Shown: positions 1 to 13,900 of the stretch, piece after piece
How the letters are laid out: every line of letters starts with the position of its first letter
How positions within the stretch are numbered: the stretch's first letter is position 1
Assembly: GCA_000469685.2 (NCBI GenBank)
Contig: LS997565.1
Span: 24,009,272-24,073,271, forward strand
Source: Haemonchus contortus
Taxonomy: Eukaryota > Nematoda > Chromadorea > Rhabditida > Trichostrongylidae
Direction: 5' to 3'
Length of the DNA stretch: 64,000 nucleotides
Program-made: the position numbers and the translations under genes
The notes under the pieces: model-generated
Database searches by the model: none
Told to the model about the DNA's origin: nothing
The model's input: only the letters and a program-made list of their open reading frames with translations

Positions 1-388
1 GTTCTCTGAGAATAAGCAAGCAGTGCTGGTGTAAAAGTGCAAAAACAAGATTGAACTTTTCGTAAACGCATACTCACCGGCTCTTTGCGGAACAACGTCT
101 CATGGCATAGTAGCACCGAGATCGCACATTACTATCCAAACCGTCATCACCGGGTTCCGTAACAGGGTTGCTGAAACCACACTTTATCATGCTTTGTGAC
201 TCAGAAGCGTTAAAGTACAAAGACCGCACCCGCAGCACAGGAAAAACAGCAAAGACTCAAAAATCAAAGGTAGACTGATGCAAACACAAGCAAAACTTCC
301 CTTAATTATCTGGAACAGAGACGAAATCTACTGTAGAACTCATACACGGACGATCCAGCGGATCGATAGTGGCTGTATTTTGTTCAAA
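1..388 (-). CDS. Partial minus-strand gene, exons 388-348, 170-78 and 5-1
   Basis: Three exons can be read on the minus strand. The middle exon (170-78) follows an acceptor ending GGTTTCAG and stops at a GTGAGT donor; it encodes 30 residues including NPVTEPGDDGLDSN and RCYYAMRRCSAKS. The upstream exon (388-348) follows CTCCTCAG, ends at GTGTAT and encodes FEQNTATIDPLDR; its two left-over bases join the single first base of the next exon. The downstream exon begins at base 5 after TTATTCTCAG and runs off the window. All phases agree. The first exon could start further upstream (to about 455), because the same frame stays open. No domain is recognised. It may be the 3' part of the PHD-finger gene at 1907-14131, which lies just upstream on the same strand, or a separate gene. 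Confidence 0.55.
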
Positions 389-1149
389 CTGAGGAGCTCG
401 AGTTTGCGCTTTCGGAGCAGCATTTTTGATAGGACCACAATTGCATCTTTCTCAATTCTACACGCCAATTCTTGATGAATGCACCTTTCATTAATGCGAG
501 GACAAGATGGAGAAAATGAGAGAACGTAATGGTCATAAAGCAATCTATACTAGTTCGTTTCTTTTACCATTTCTTTTCGGTTTCCAGCAAAGAGCTGACG
601 GAGTATCAGGAAGTATAGGTATCATAGATGGTAGGTGAAAACAAGCTGTAAAAATTGGTGAAAGCCGTTGAATTATATGCTCCTGCATGAAGGATCGTAG
701 ATAACAGGTGTCACAATAAGATAAGTAATAAGGACAGATAACGCAGAAGGGAAGAACAATCGAGTTTGTTTCGCTTTTCGTATTTATGTTCATAGCGCAA
801 TCTTGGCTCTTAAAGGCACGGATCACGATGAAAATGGTCTCTGAGTTCTCCCCCTAGGAATACCCAGTGACCCCCAAATTCAATAGGAAGGACGCTCTGA
901 GTCACAAAACTCAATAGCTAGGCATACTGGAAACCCAGTCACAGCATCGCCCGGAATTACCGCCCCTCGATCGATGTCACGTCGGACGAGTGTCGAGGTG
1001 ATACAGATGGCAATATCCGTTCTAAGACCCACACACAATCAGCTGATCGCCGAGTGATGAAGCGATGTTTTTCTCCCATTCGTCTATTCTGTTATTCCTT
1101 TTGCTGCTGCGATCCTTATTCTAGTTTTCTACTTCAAGAGGTTGAAAAA
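389..1149. other. Stretch without a recognised gene
   Basis: No exon, RNA gene or complete element is supported. Bases 828-890 match the dispersed motif with CACGATGAAAATGGT that recurs at 3668-3720 and 45960-46045. Confidence 0.4.
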
Positions 1150-1475
1150 GGTGGGCTATTTTTGCTGTTACAAGGGGTTTTTTGTTAAATTTGCCTATGA
1201 GTGGATGAACTTTTGCTTACCGTAGTCAGCAAGTCACACCAGGACCCACAAGTATGCACTGACACACATTGTACAGCTCGTCAAAACAGCGCTTCCTCTT
1301 CATTATTCTGGCCTCATTCTCGTCCAGCCCCCTTTTTAGCGATTTTTTGAAGCCTTTTTTCAATTTGGAAACACCTATTCACGTAGTTTCTTCGCCTTCA
1401 TCGAACTATTTTCAACCTTATCTTCCATTTTTTCATAATATGGATTACCCAAAATTATCGTGAACTATGCCTTCA
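1150..1475 (+). repeat. Dispersed repeat family A, copy 1
   Basis: About 325 bp beginning GGGCTATTTTTGCTGTTAC and ending near ATCGTGAACTATGCCTT is repeated in the same orientation at 32435-32765. The two copies share order and landmarks throughout (CTTACCGTAGTC, CACCAGGACCCA, TCGTCCAGCC). No coding frame is conserved between them, so this is a non-coding interspersed repeat of unknown class. Confidence 0.7.
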
Positions 1476-1749
1476 AGCCCATCAAGTGGGAGTGATGGGA
1501 TCGTACGTGGAGGATAAAGAAGTGAAGTTTCTCAAGTGGGCTTGAAAGAAAGTTGGTCGGACCCCCAATACTTTTAGTATTGACAATAGCAGTAGCTTTG
1601 ACATTTTAGTATGGGCTTCAGGATGGAAAGAAATCACGGAAAACAGATGACAGACTGCTATATGAATCAACTAATATGTAGGGGATGAAGGGCATCAGAA
1701 CGGAAGTCATGAGACCCTCAAAGTATTAATTGTGCCACTTCAGAATGTG

Positions 1750-1813
1750 CTATTGGATGTGAAAAATTTGGGAAAACATGCAGGTGATTAGAAACGGCAA
1801 CAGCTTATCTGAA
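1750..1813 (-). CDS. Possible alternative terminal exon of the PHD-finger gene
   Basis: Downstream of the exon ending at 1907 there is an acceptor GCTTTTATCAG at 1814. The following 64 bases complete the split codon (AG+T) and read SDKLLPFLITCMFSQIFHIQ before TAG at 1752-1750. Phase is compatible. It could be a 3' terminal exon, or a chance open segment if the gene instead splices on to the exons near 388. Confidence 0.3.
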
Positions 1814-1906
1814 CTGATAAAAGCTGCGAAATGCGAAAGTCACCGGCTCGTCATGTTAAGAATTCATACATCGTTACAGAAAGTAAATGAAAAAGGGAAA
1901 CAGTAC

Positions 1907-4900
1907 CTATAAGAAGCCAATCCAGTTCCGTGAATACCCATGTCCTGATAGGTAGGGAAACCCTTTAGTCGGAGATATTCCACTTTCTTGGCTTTTATGA
2001 GAATGGTATCCATCCAACATAACATACCCTCCAACCTTTTTTGACGTAGTAGCTTCCATGATGGTCCATTACTATGAACGAATCTGCTGAGAAGAAAGAG
2101 AATCCACCACGCCTCTTTTGCTTGCTAGCCTCTCTGGTCTTCTAATAGTTAGGTAGTTCCAACAACAGTTTTGCCTGCAGTGTTGGGTACTGTGACACTT
2201 CCTTTTTAAAGCTACTTGGTAGCGCTTACAGTTTCTCTCTTCGCAAAGAAAAAGTTTAGAAAAACGGAAGAGACCGGAAGTGTCCGATTTCGCTTCAACA
2301 CTCTTAATTCCTGCAGCTATGCTTTTACAATCATATTTCCTGTGTAGATACAGTAGCGCTCAAAAGTCTTCGGTGAAGTGCTTTGACGCTTTTTCGTTCA
2401 TAACTTTTTTCTTAGTAGGGCAAATCGCGTGAAATTTGGATATGTTTAACTAGAGCATATTTCACCCTACCCAACACTATTTGACTGCGAAGCTCAAATA
2501 TCCACGTACAGAGCAAGGAGTTTGTTGCGGTAGCAGATTTTGCCAAAAGTAAAGTTGTTGACGTCTGCACTTATTCGCACCTCATGCGCGTTTTTTTCAT
2601 CTGTTGTGTTCGGCATTATCGCTCCTACACTTTAGACATAACAAAAAGGAAAAAGATTTTAGAGGGACCATCATCTGTATTTTCAGTCGATTTTATGTTC
2701 ATGCTCTTTGGAATATGTGGAACATGATCAGATTGCAGGTTAATGGTGGTAAATATTCACAATACACCTATGCTACACATATTGAAATTTCGCATGGTTA
2801 GATCAAGTAGGAAAGGAGTTACGACTGAAAAGTATGACTGAAGGAGCATTTCACCGAAGACTTTTGAGCGCTACTGTAAGTGCACTTGATGTGCTGGCGG
2901 AGCTATCGCGACCCTTCGGTATGCTGAACTTTACAAAAGCACCCGTAATTAAAAACTTTTTTTCATGAAAACGTGTTTGTTGGGTTTAGTTGCAAAGCAA
3001 GACTGAACTTGATCAGTCCCACCAGCTCAAGAGTTTGAATCACGACGTTGTTAGCGAGACAGGTGCGATTTAGGTTGCTGATTGTCACGCCTCACTACTT
3101 TGCCCTCCCTTTCGACTGACATAGCACATTCGCACGAGCAGCGCTGACAAATATGAAGATGGTTTGACCTGGTGAGACACTGAACTTTTTATGACGGTAG
3201 CCTTCTGGGAAGGACGAGTCAGAGAGCTAAAGAACAAGAGCTCTGGGTGGCCTCAAAAGTTGGCGGAGATATAAGGAAAACGAATACCGTTGTAGCAAGC
3301 CTACAAATCCGCCACTTCAAATATATCCAGTGTACTTACTAAGTTTGCAAGTAGATCCCTTGTCGTTTCAGTCTCTCCTCAAAACATGTTTCTTCATTAG
3401 GACGATTGCACGCCGGGCAACGCATTTCTTGACCACGTACGAGGGACGCATGCTATAATTCAAAAATAATCAGAAATTATTCCTACCAATATAACTCTAA
3501 CCTTAGTTAAAAAGATTGGGGGGGGGGGGTATTTCTCGCAAGTACTCACAAGTAGTGAATGGATTCAGTCTGTGGCAGCAATCCCTGTTCCTCATTATCC
3601 CCTCTCCTGTGTGCAACGACCCTGGACTTTGCGCGATATGTTACGCTTTTATTAAAAGCGCAGTTCACGATAAAAATGGTTTTTAATATTTCCCGCTAGA
3701 ATGAATGAGTGGTCCCCAGAAGTAGCACATGGGCCGCCGACGGGCAGAAAAACGACTCAGTCAAGGCGACGTAAGAACTTCAATACCGGTTTGGCCGACT
3801 CAGACGACGAAAAGAATTGTACGCATAAATGAGACACTCAATCGGCGATCTCGTAGAACCCTTCCTCTTGCTACTTTTTTGGAATCTTACTTTTTCGAAA
3901 TCCGCCGGTTTTCGCGCTTGTTCGGCCAACATCGCACTATTCAACACATGGCTTCCTTTATTTCACTTGAATTGGACACCATATAATCACCGTGAATAAG
4001 CATTTAACACCACACAATTCTTACCATCCAAAACAGAAATGCAGGCTTTTCAGCGAGCGCTGCTTACTACGCGTATGGGCCACTCACTAAACACAGGCCC
4101 CTCTCCCTTATATCATCCGAAAAATCTGAAAATTTTTGATTTCTAGTTTCCTAATCGTTTCAAAGCCCAACTATTTTCATTTTGACTGCCATGCCATTCA
4201 GTGGAAGGTGTCTCTGAAAATTTGCGGTATAATTATTGGTCCACTCAAACTGTTGCATTGCAATGCATTTTGATAGACATTAAGCCATTAAAACTGGAAG
4301 CCTTCAAGATACAGAAAAAAAAAACCGACACAGGCAGTGGATTAAAACGTGCTGAAATAGTAAGGGAATCGAACTTTTGTCAGAAACGTTTTGGCTCTCG
4401 AAGATATTTATGCGTCATCATGCAACAGTGGTCAAATACTTTCTCATGATCGCCAAAGGCGAAAGACTAAGTGAATACGAACCGGTTAAACCTTCGCGGA
4501 CAATGCGGATTTCGACGTGACGCGCCCAAGGGTTCACGCTACCCTCCTTTCGCGCGCGACTGGCACCTACCCGTGGGAGGCACGTCCCACGAGAAAATTC
4601 GTTGACTGGCTTGCTGAATTCAGCAATTGGTAAGAAACAAGAAAGTACGGTAGCAACCAAACTTGGGCGCCATTGTCCCATGCGCAATTCATAGTGGTAA
4701 CCACCGGTGGGTGCCATTGTCGTCAAAGGGTTAAGTACTGTCGTGTGCAGTGATGATAAGGATATCACCTTTCTTCACCAACTACTTTACTGAATGCGAC
4801 TTTTACGATGACTTTTTTTCTTACGACCAACTTTTACCACGAGTCTCAACAACTGATCTCTATCGATTGATTACTGAATGGAAAACTTCTCTCAGAGCTC

Positions 4901-7900
4901 TGCTGTCTCCGATGCAAAAAGTGGCTGAAGGTCCATTTCGAGACGCCGGCAATCATCATAGGTCCCGCTCTCCAAGAAATGGGCAAGCGGGCGAAACAAG
5001 AACTAGCTACTGAGCGCAGTCGAATATGGTGTGTGACGAATAACTATGAAGCCTGGTTTATTAACTCTCCTCGGGTTTCCTTTGCAACATGTGGACGTAC
5101 GTTGTCATGCAGTAGGAAAACTTCACCCATAGGAGGTTGTAGCTTTGCGATTTCCCCCTCAACTCTACGCATCTGCAAACAGTAAGTGTGTACGTTAACG
5201 ATGGTACCGTGGAGATCCTCAAGTTGCGAGCAACGTACACTTTACTGAAAGCAAAGCACAACCTTTCCTAGATGAAGTTCGCATCTTGGAACTGGCAATG
5301 GCTGTTGATCCGCATCCGCCTACTAACACCTTCGTGTATGGCCTACGTAGACAGCGACTTCTGAGCAACAATTTTTGGCAGATGCTCAAAAGCCATTGCT
5401 TTATAAAAAGCTCCACAATCTGATCCGTAAGTGGTCACTGTCTTGAACGAGTGGTTCTTTGAAGATGCTGTTGCCTATGAGGAACTTGTTGTTGAGTGTC
5501 ACAGACGGGAATCGTAAAGAAGACAGTGTCGAAGATAAAGTCCAAGTGAAGTGAGTGTATTTTGCTTCAGAGCGACGAATAGTAAAGTTCAAGTTCCGCA
5601 CTATATAAATTTGCTGAGGTCAATTCATACAGCTTTGGCGAGGACAACAGAACCATCGTCCACCGGTATCGTCCATCGGTGCCATTTTGAAAAAGTGGAC
5701 AACAAACACTATTCAGCCAATTCATCAGCTAGGGCAAGTAAGTACGACTCGCGTAGTGAGGTAGAGTAGTTATCCACAAATTATGAATAGCAGTCTGCTG
5801 ATTACGTCATCGCCGCAGAAGAAGATTGAAAACGATCTCACAATCTCACAGTAATCGTGAGAAAATGATTGTTCAGCTAGCTAACAGTTGACAAAAAAGA
5901 TAAGTAGTTCCGGAACTAAAATGACCAGAGCTAAACGCTGCTTGTTACCGCGAATGAACACTACGTAGTCACGCCAACATTATCACCAAGTGGCGGAACA
6001 TTATCACCAAGAATTGTACCTTGACACGTATATTACGACAAGCTTTGGCGTGCTTATACAAATTTTCATGTCACGACGATCAACTACCAACAAAATGGAA
6101 AACTGGACCTTTTGCATTTCCCCTCAGGCAGCTCCCGTGTGCTGCAGCAAACAAAACTACAATCTTCGAAGGAATCTCTCTCAGTTTAAAGCAGAAACTT
6201 GGTGTGTCGGTTTGTCGGCTTGGGTGTTTGTGTCCGTCCGCAGAAGTTTATGATTACGATAAAGGTAGTGATATGGAAAAGCTGTTTTCTCAATGGAACT
6301 CTCACATTTTTTTCTTTATAGATGAAGCAGGGAATGGATGAGTAGGTTAGTGGAGTGGAGTGAGTTCTGCGGAATGTAGTGAGTACTAAGTGAAGCCAGT
6401 ACTGCGACCCTGGGACTTCTTGCTAACAGTGTACAAGTTTGCCTTTTCTGAATTTCGAATTCGGCTCCCAATTCATTTTTCTTCCTTCATTCTCCGCCCT
6501 TCTCATTGCAATGTCCCAGTCTAGTACTAACCCCCAGTGAAATTCCCTCACTCCTAAGGCAAAGTGGAAGCGATCAGCTGACCCGTCATTTTCTTTGGAA
6601 CTTATTTATCGCAGAGTAAGCGAAACAAAGTATTGAGTTCCATTGATTCTGTTTCTATTGGGCACCCCTTCGTCAGTACTGCCCTTTTCCCTCCAGCATT
6701 TCTGTAAAGAGAAGTATCATTAACTAAGGATCTCAGGATCTTAACACCGTTGATGGTTACCCTCTTTTCCCTGTTAGCTCCACAGCGCCTTCTCTATAAA
6801 TGATCAACCTAGACCAACAAAACCTGAAAGAAATTTTTAATGGTACTTATTATTGTTCTCGACTGTTGACAACACTACCAAAAGTCCATTGACCCATCCT
6901 GCTGATTTCCATGTTTTGGTGGTTGAATTACCCTAAAATTCCATAGATAAGAGCGGGTGAGCCTACCGGTGAAAAATGAATTGGAAAAAAATCGAAATTG
7001 AGTGCAGTCACCCCTCTAACTTGATGGATGGATAAACTAAACTTCGAAGAAGAAGTTGAGAAGAAGCTCCGCCCCTCAACTCTAAACCCCGCCCACCTAA
7101 TAAACAATTCATACAGAAAAACAGCGATCCGTAAAAATCGCTGTTTTTTCATATTTTTCATATTCATATTTTAGGGTAGTTCTGTTGCAACTGACATCTG
7201 AATGAAAGGAAAACCATTCACGATACCATTCACACACATTTTGGTAATCTCTTAGCAAGGAATAGTCAAGTTATGTTCTCCTCTTATGTTACTGAAATAA
7301 ATCAGTAATTAATCTTCCTTCCTCCTACCATTACTTGCTAATTTGGCCTGATTGGAAAGGTGGGGATGATAAGAAACAAGAACATCGGATAGGGATATAG
7401 GATAAGGGTCCTACTTCTACATATATAATTCGCAATCTGTATGTTTGTGTGTTTGTTTGGGTGTGTGTCGGTATGTGTGTTAATAACTCCTGTCCCCGTG
7501 GACCTAGAGCGACCAAACTTAGTGGGAGTGCGGGGGGGGAGGGGGAGGGGGGCAGGATAGGAACACTTATGGTGGGTGGAAAAAAACCGGACCCCGTTAA
7601 CAGGGGGCGAGCCGTGCGCGATAGAAATTTTGGGCCGCAAATTTATACCTCCTGTCTCCGTGGACCTAGAGCGTTTAAACATGACAGGATTACAGAGTCA
7701 GGATAGGAACATCCTTACTATATATAAAGCGCTCTGTCTGTCTGTTTGTTTGTTTGTTTGTTTGTACGGAAATTCGATATAACCTAAAGAAACAGCTAAA
7801 GAAGTCGGGTCATGTTTGGAACGGGTTAAGCATAAGGTAAGTGCAACAGAGCACACGTGAACCTAGCGGAGCCCCGCCCCCAAGGGGCGGGACATGCGCC

Positions 7901-10900
7901 GGAATTGGGCAGGGTCATATGCGAATTCTTCTAATTCGGTCTCATAACATTCCAGACACCAGGAAAAAATGTGCGAAGGTGAGGGATTGGTCAACAATCA
8001 AAATAAAGGAAACTTACCGGCGGTGGGCGGAGCATTCTCGCAGTGGGCGGTACTTTCCACAGAGATTCACAACTCGATTTAACAAAGGCGTCGAGGTCAG
8101 GGAAAAAATAAAAAGTGACCAAGGCCTTATGCGTGCTGAGCATGCATAAGTATAGCGAAGCCCCGCCCACTAGGGGCGGGGCGTGCGCTGAGATGAAAGC
8201 TACTTCTCAAAAATAAGTGTAACTTCGTTCGGAAAAGTTATAGAATGCGGAAAAAAAGTGGTTAGATGTAATGAAATGTGGTCAAATCCCGAAAGTGGGC
8301 GGGGCTGGCGCCAAAGTGGGCGGGGCTTAGGTCAAAAATTTATAACTCTATTCAGAAACGTTCTGGGATGCGGCAAAAAGGTGCCATGGTGTAAAAGAAC
8401 GAAGTGGGTGGGGCTGGCACCAAAGTGGGCGGGGCTTATTGTGAGCAAAAAGTTTTGATCGGCTTTTCAATCTTCACTTTAAAAGTCTTATTTCCATTGG
8501 AAGAGGATCTCAATTAGTAATATAGTCTCAACCGTTGGGCTAAACATACGTCTAACGAACCGGCAGTTTCTTGACTCCTGAAGCCTGGAAGGGTGGCGGC
8601 CGCGATTCGAAAAAGCTGGAGATCTCATCTTTGAACTCCGGGCAGTCATCAAAATTTCTATCGCGGAGGTGATGTTTCAGAGCAAGAAACAAATGGTAAT
8701 CAGACGGAGCGAGACCTCGCGAATAAGTAGAATGGGTTAGCACTGCCCATCTAAGTTGGGCAATTTACTGACAAAATAATTTCGCAACATGCGGTTGAGC
8801 GCTGTCGTGAAAAAAGGCAAACATTTTCACGCTGTGGACGCTTCCTTCGAACAACGTCGACCAAACTCTGTAGCCGAAAAGCGTAAATCTCGGCGGTCAC
8901 GGTGAAGCCCTCAGTAAGTTATCCAGTGTAGAGCATTCCCTGAGAATGTCCACCGACGAAAGTAGAACCTTCCTAGGACATAGTCTACCTCTCTGTTAGT
9001 CTTGGAGGTGCTTCGTCATGAGGCACCCGTGGGCTGAGATACGATGACCCTTCTGGATGCACCATAGATATTTGCGACAGCCGTCGGTGGATTATGCCCT
9101 TACAGTAATTCGTGATAGACGATAGCTCTCAGACAGCTTCGGACGCCAGTTGAAGGTTGAAGTCATTTTTGCGAAGCACTTCCAAGAGAATGCTTATATA
9201 TCCCTTTAAAAATACAGGTTAGGGATCAATCTACCATAACCCATTACGAAGTCCTTCCGAGCGGTCCTACGAAAAAAGAGACGAAGGTCGATCAAAACTT
9301 TTTACTCAACCTAATACTTGCATACACATATCTATACACACATACTCATACATATACACTCACTCAGCTCAAGGAATTATGCGCAGTAGAACGATGAAAT
9401 ATGTTTAGTGTGATACCGAAACTGAAAAAAGCTTCTCAACGAATCTCGATGTAATAAAATGTCGTAAAAGAGAAAAAACTCAGTTTTTGCGACAGATGCT
9501 TTACAATATTTTGCTCTTACTTCACAATTATAATGGGGTAGCTGTAAAATGAAAAGGATAGCTTTTAAAGTTTTTGTCATCAATCATTACCGTTTGCAAT
9601 TAGTGCTTGCATTCGACAACCACATAGAGTCGTAGTTGCGCAATGAATGTGTTTTTGGTCTAGACAATGAGTTGCATTGAGAACCCATATACATGTTACT
9701 GCTTTTATCCTCTCAGACGGGTCGGATATCAAAGACCTGACCTCGTTGAGATGGAATATCTGATCGGATATCGATCCGTAAGATCCCCTCCCCGAACCAT
9801 AAGTGTGTGATATTGTGCACTTGCCAGTTGATACACCACGATTCAAAATAGTTCCAAATAAATGTTTCGGTTAAGCTATTAACAAAAACCGATATTTGGG
9901 GATCAGAAAATTGCATTCAGAACCCAATCAAATAGATACGAACCTGCATGCAGTCGAAATGGTAAAAACGAAGTCCACAGCAGTCCATCTGAATAACCGA
10001 ATGCAAGTTTATTTTTGGCTGAACCTTGTCCATGCAAAGGCAGCAGAGATCCTCACTTTCCTGAAACATGTGGTGTAACACAGCTCGTCAATGGCAAACT
10101 GATTTTGAATCATGTGTTTTGTCCTTCAAATTCCAATATTTGTCGTCTTGCTGATCAAGTTCTACACGTCTTCAATGGCCAGCTCAAGGCATTGGATAGT
10201 TTGGTACACCAATAATACACGCTCGATGCTGCAATTATATAATAGTTTGAACCTTGTTAACAGCAAACCTTTTTGAGATCAAGTGAGAAAAGTGAGGCGG
10301 TTGTTTTTTCAAAAGCTGCCGTCGAGTGTTTTGAACAGAAGCACCTTAAAACCCACTAGTAATGAAAAAACTTCTAGAATTAGTAAAACAAAAACAACGG
10401 AGCTAACGTTCAAGACAATGAGTATATACCTGAATTCCTCATAATCTAAATAACACATAGATCGGATGGCACAAGGAAGGTGGAACACGCGTCGGCAAGA
10501 GGTAGAGCAGCAACCTATACCCGCACCTTTTTCGTGACAAACACTGCAAATCTGCAATAGAAGTACGGCATCGAAAGTGGGTTATTATAAAAACCACTTG
10601 CAGTAAATGTTAGAGGTAGCTGAAATAGGAAAAAAGTCTGAAACAAAATGAGATGTTCGATAACCCGGAGCAAGCTTTAATAGGTTTTGACCATCATTAG
10701 TTCAGCGAACAGTCAACTTTTTGATCCCCACACTTGCCTCATCAGTAGCAGTTGGAAAATTAGGTGTTTGGCTCAGAAAATGCCTTTGCCTTCACTTGAA
10801 ATAGTTCTTCGAAACATCATCAAGATGTGCAAACACTTATTTTAATTTAGATCTCTACAGTTGAAATGCAAGATGATACCAAAAATGACACGTCATGTAT

Positions 10901-13900
10901 TTGTGTCCATTTTTTCGTTCCGATTTCTGAACCAAGCTTCGTAAATTAATATTTACCCAACTATTTCACACCATTTCGGTATGGGATCTGACAGAGAGAT
11001 GCAACTAGGTGAATGTTAGGCAACTATGCACAACATTCATTCGTCTTCTAGTTTTAGATATTCTCAACAAACAACAAACTTTTAAGAACGGCCTGGTTCT
11101 GAATGTTGAGAGCTGATGTACTTGAGATAAGATGAGGTCCAGATGCATTTCGGCAAGGATACATTGCTGGCTTCCGAAAGTTTGCTCTTAACAAACTTCG
11201 CTCTGTAGCAGATTGCCACAGAAAAATAGGAAAGCTTCCTCCGGCCCTAGTTGTGTTTGTCGTAAATAATTATGTGGGCTTATAAGCTCTTGTGGACAAG
11301 ATGTACCACACAGAGTGTCAAATTTTGGCAAACTTCGTAGGAGTACTGGGTTGAGGATGGGAACACCTACCGTGGGAGACAGGATCGGACTGCACCCATA
11401 GGGGGCGAAGTTTTTGCAAAAAGATGTTTGAGCGGAAAATCATAACTCTTGTCCCCGTGGACCCACAAGTTCAAAGTTGGAAGGAGTACCTGCGGCGGGA
11501 TGAAAACATTTATGAAGGGTAGCAGGACCGGACTTCGCCTACAGGGGAGGGGGGGGGGGGTTAACAGAAATTTAATAGAAATTCATAACTCCTGTTCCCG
11601 TGGACCTAGTAAGTTCAAACATGGTAGGAGTAATAGGAGCAGGATGAGAACACCCATTGTAGGTGGCAGGACCAGATCGCCCACAGGGGGCGGGGATTGC
11701 GCGAAAACTGTCAATTTGGCCCTAAAGCGTTCAGCTTTGTAGGTGTACAGGCGACAGGATGGGCACACTTATTATAGGTGGCAGGAAAGGACCTCGCCCA
11801 CAGGGGGCGAGGTTTGCGCGAAAATTGACAATTCGGCCCCAGGTCGTCCAAAGTATTCCAATTGCACGGAAATTTCACGGAGGTACGCTTCCTTAGCCCA
11901 TCTGTCTTTTTTTTTTGAATAATCGCCTTTGTGATATGATACGATGTTCTATCCGGACACAGCGAAGATGGCTTCCAGAAATAATCGCTCCCATTTCGGA
12001 GCTAATACTGAGGGTATAAAGCTTTCAAAAAAAAAAAGGAGAATCCGAAGTGTTATTTAACCTCCGTTCGATCTGCAAAACAGACCAAGAGGAACTATTT
12101 TAACTCTGTAGTGTTGAATGCAAAATATTACTAGTCTCAGGTCTAGAAAAGTTTGCAGCCGTGAAATAGGCCAAGAGCGTCACTGTTGGAATACGTGAGA
12201 AACTTGTCAAGACGTAAAACTCTGGAATCGTGGGACTGCACGAGCGCAGAAACCCAGCTCTCAATATATTATAGATTATGCGAATCAAGAAGCAGTCTGT
12301 GAACTATTCTAATGAACCACAATCGACCGATACGTACATTATCAAATGCTGGATCGGCAGTCAACTCACTCCAGTCCTTCCCTGATTCGCACGGTCGACC
12401 CCGATGCCATGCTACAGGGTGCGCCATAAATATGGTAACAACTTTTCGGACGTCCGTAATTTCCTTGTCTGGAGGGTTTCTCCAAATCAGCACCTCCCGT
12501 TATGTTCATGATATACCTTCGCCCACATATCTACTTTGGTACTTTCAACTCGTCAGATTTCGAAAAACGGTGGAGCCTCGCAGACATCCACCAATCGTTC
12601 CGTTTTTGCGCGCATTTGCTGAATCATTTCCCGAGACCGTTCCTCATTTCAGCATTCCCCAAATGACAGTCTCTTAAATCGCGTAGCGTAGACAGATCAG
12701 TTACAAACCTCGAAATGGTCGTCTTGTCTCTTATACGACCTTTTTTCCGAATACAATTTTTTGGGAAGGAGTATGATGCAGAACCTGCAGAAACACGAGT
12801 GAAATTACTGCTGATTTGTTTGTATGTTCTTCTCAGATGGGGATAGAGTCTACCCTGAGTAAATACAGTAGTATCCAAACAGGATTCAAAAGCCTTATAA
12901 GCATTTTGACGAGAAGAAGTTGAAGAGAAAGAACATTTGCTGTGTACTACTTGCGCGCGGCACGCGCTTCGACAGACTTTTATCTGACTAAAGAGTGTTT
13001 AGCGTGGAAGAAATGTTGAGATTCCAGAGTATACGTATATTTCACACTACGGGTGCTGAAGCCGCTGAGAAGAGTCAGATCGCCTCTCATGGCCATCTTC
13101 TCTCTCTTATGATAGTTTTGGCTAGGATCTCTACCAACACAGCGAGATTGCAAATTGTGGTCGAGAAGAGTACAAAACTTGATCCGAACCTCTTAAAAAG
13201 GGTTCTTCTGAAAAGATGCAGCTTAGGGTCAAAGATTGTTCTAGGGGTACGGCTTGAAAACTGAGACGCACTTGCTCACGAATGGGAAAAGACCAAGGCT
13301 GGTGCTGAGGAAATGTTCGCAGCTTAATCCCAGCTTGCAATCCTCCTACGAATTTCCCGGACCGCAGTGTGATGTGTAGCTGGATATAGTTCATGCTGGA
13401 GAAGAAAGCCTACGCTTAGAAACGCACCACTGTTGCTGCTCCTAAGAAATTACTGAAAAAAGCCTGGGCTGGAATTTTTCAAGAAACTCTGCGTGCCACT
13501 GTCGATGAGTAGCTGAAGCATCTTTGAGCTATAATTAGTACAGGAACTGGTTATATAAGGCGACGGTGTGTTCGTTTTGTAGCTGTGATACACAGCAAAT
13601 AATTTACAAAAAGCGATCATGTATCAATGTGAACTACGGTTTTTGGAGGCCAATATTTTTGTTACCATATTTATGGCGCACCCTGTATATAAAAGATTTC
13701 TCACATCAAAATTTTGAACACGCTGTCCCAATTATGGGCAGTACCACAGAATGTGAAGTAGTTTGATTCGCAGAGATTGTATATTTGTTTAGCAATTCAC
13801 CGCCAAATAACAGTAAGAAATGTTTCGCCTCACCAGAGTACGCCCTCGAACAAACGCCGCATGCAATTGGTTTATATCTGTCTCGAAAAGCTCTTTTCCT

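Noticed and set aside
9580..9846. Cys/His-rich minus frame (HIHCATTTLCGC) that looked like a further zinc-finger exon of the PHD gene
   Set aside because: The sequence is the 3' tail of the SINE; the true next exon is at 3452-3340.
10015..10215. 66-codon plus frame
   Set aside because: Lies opposite a zinc-finger exon and intron of the minus-strand PHD gene.
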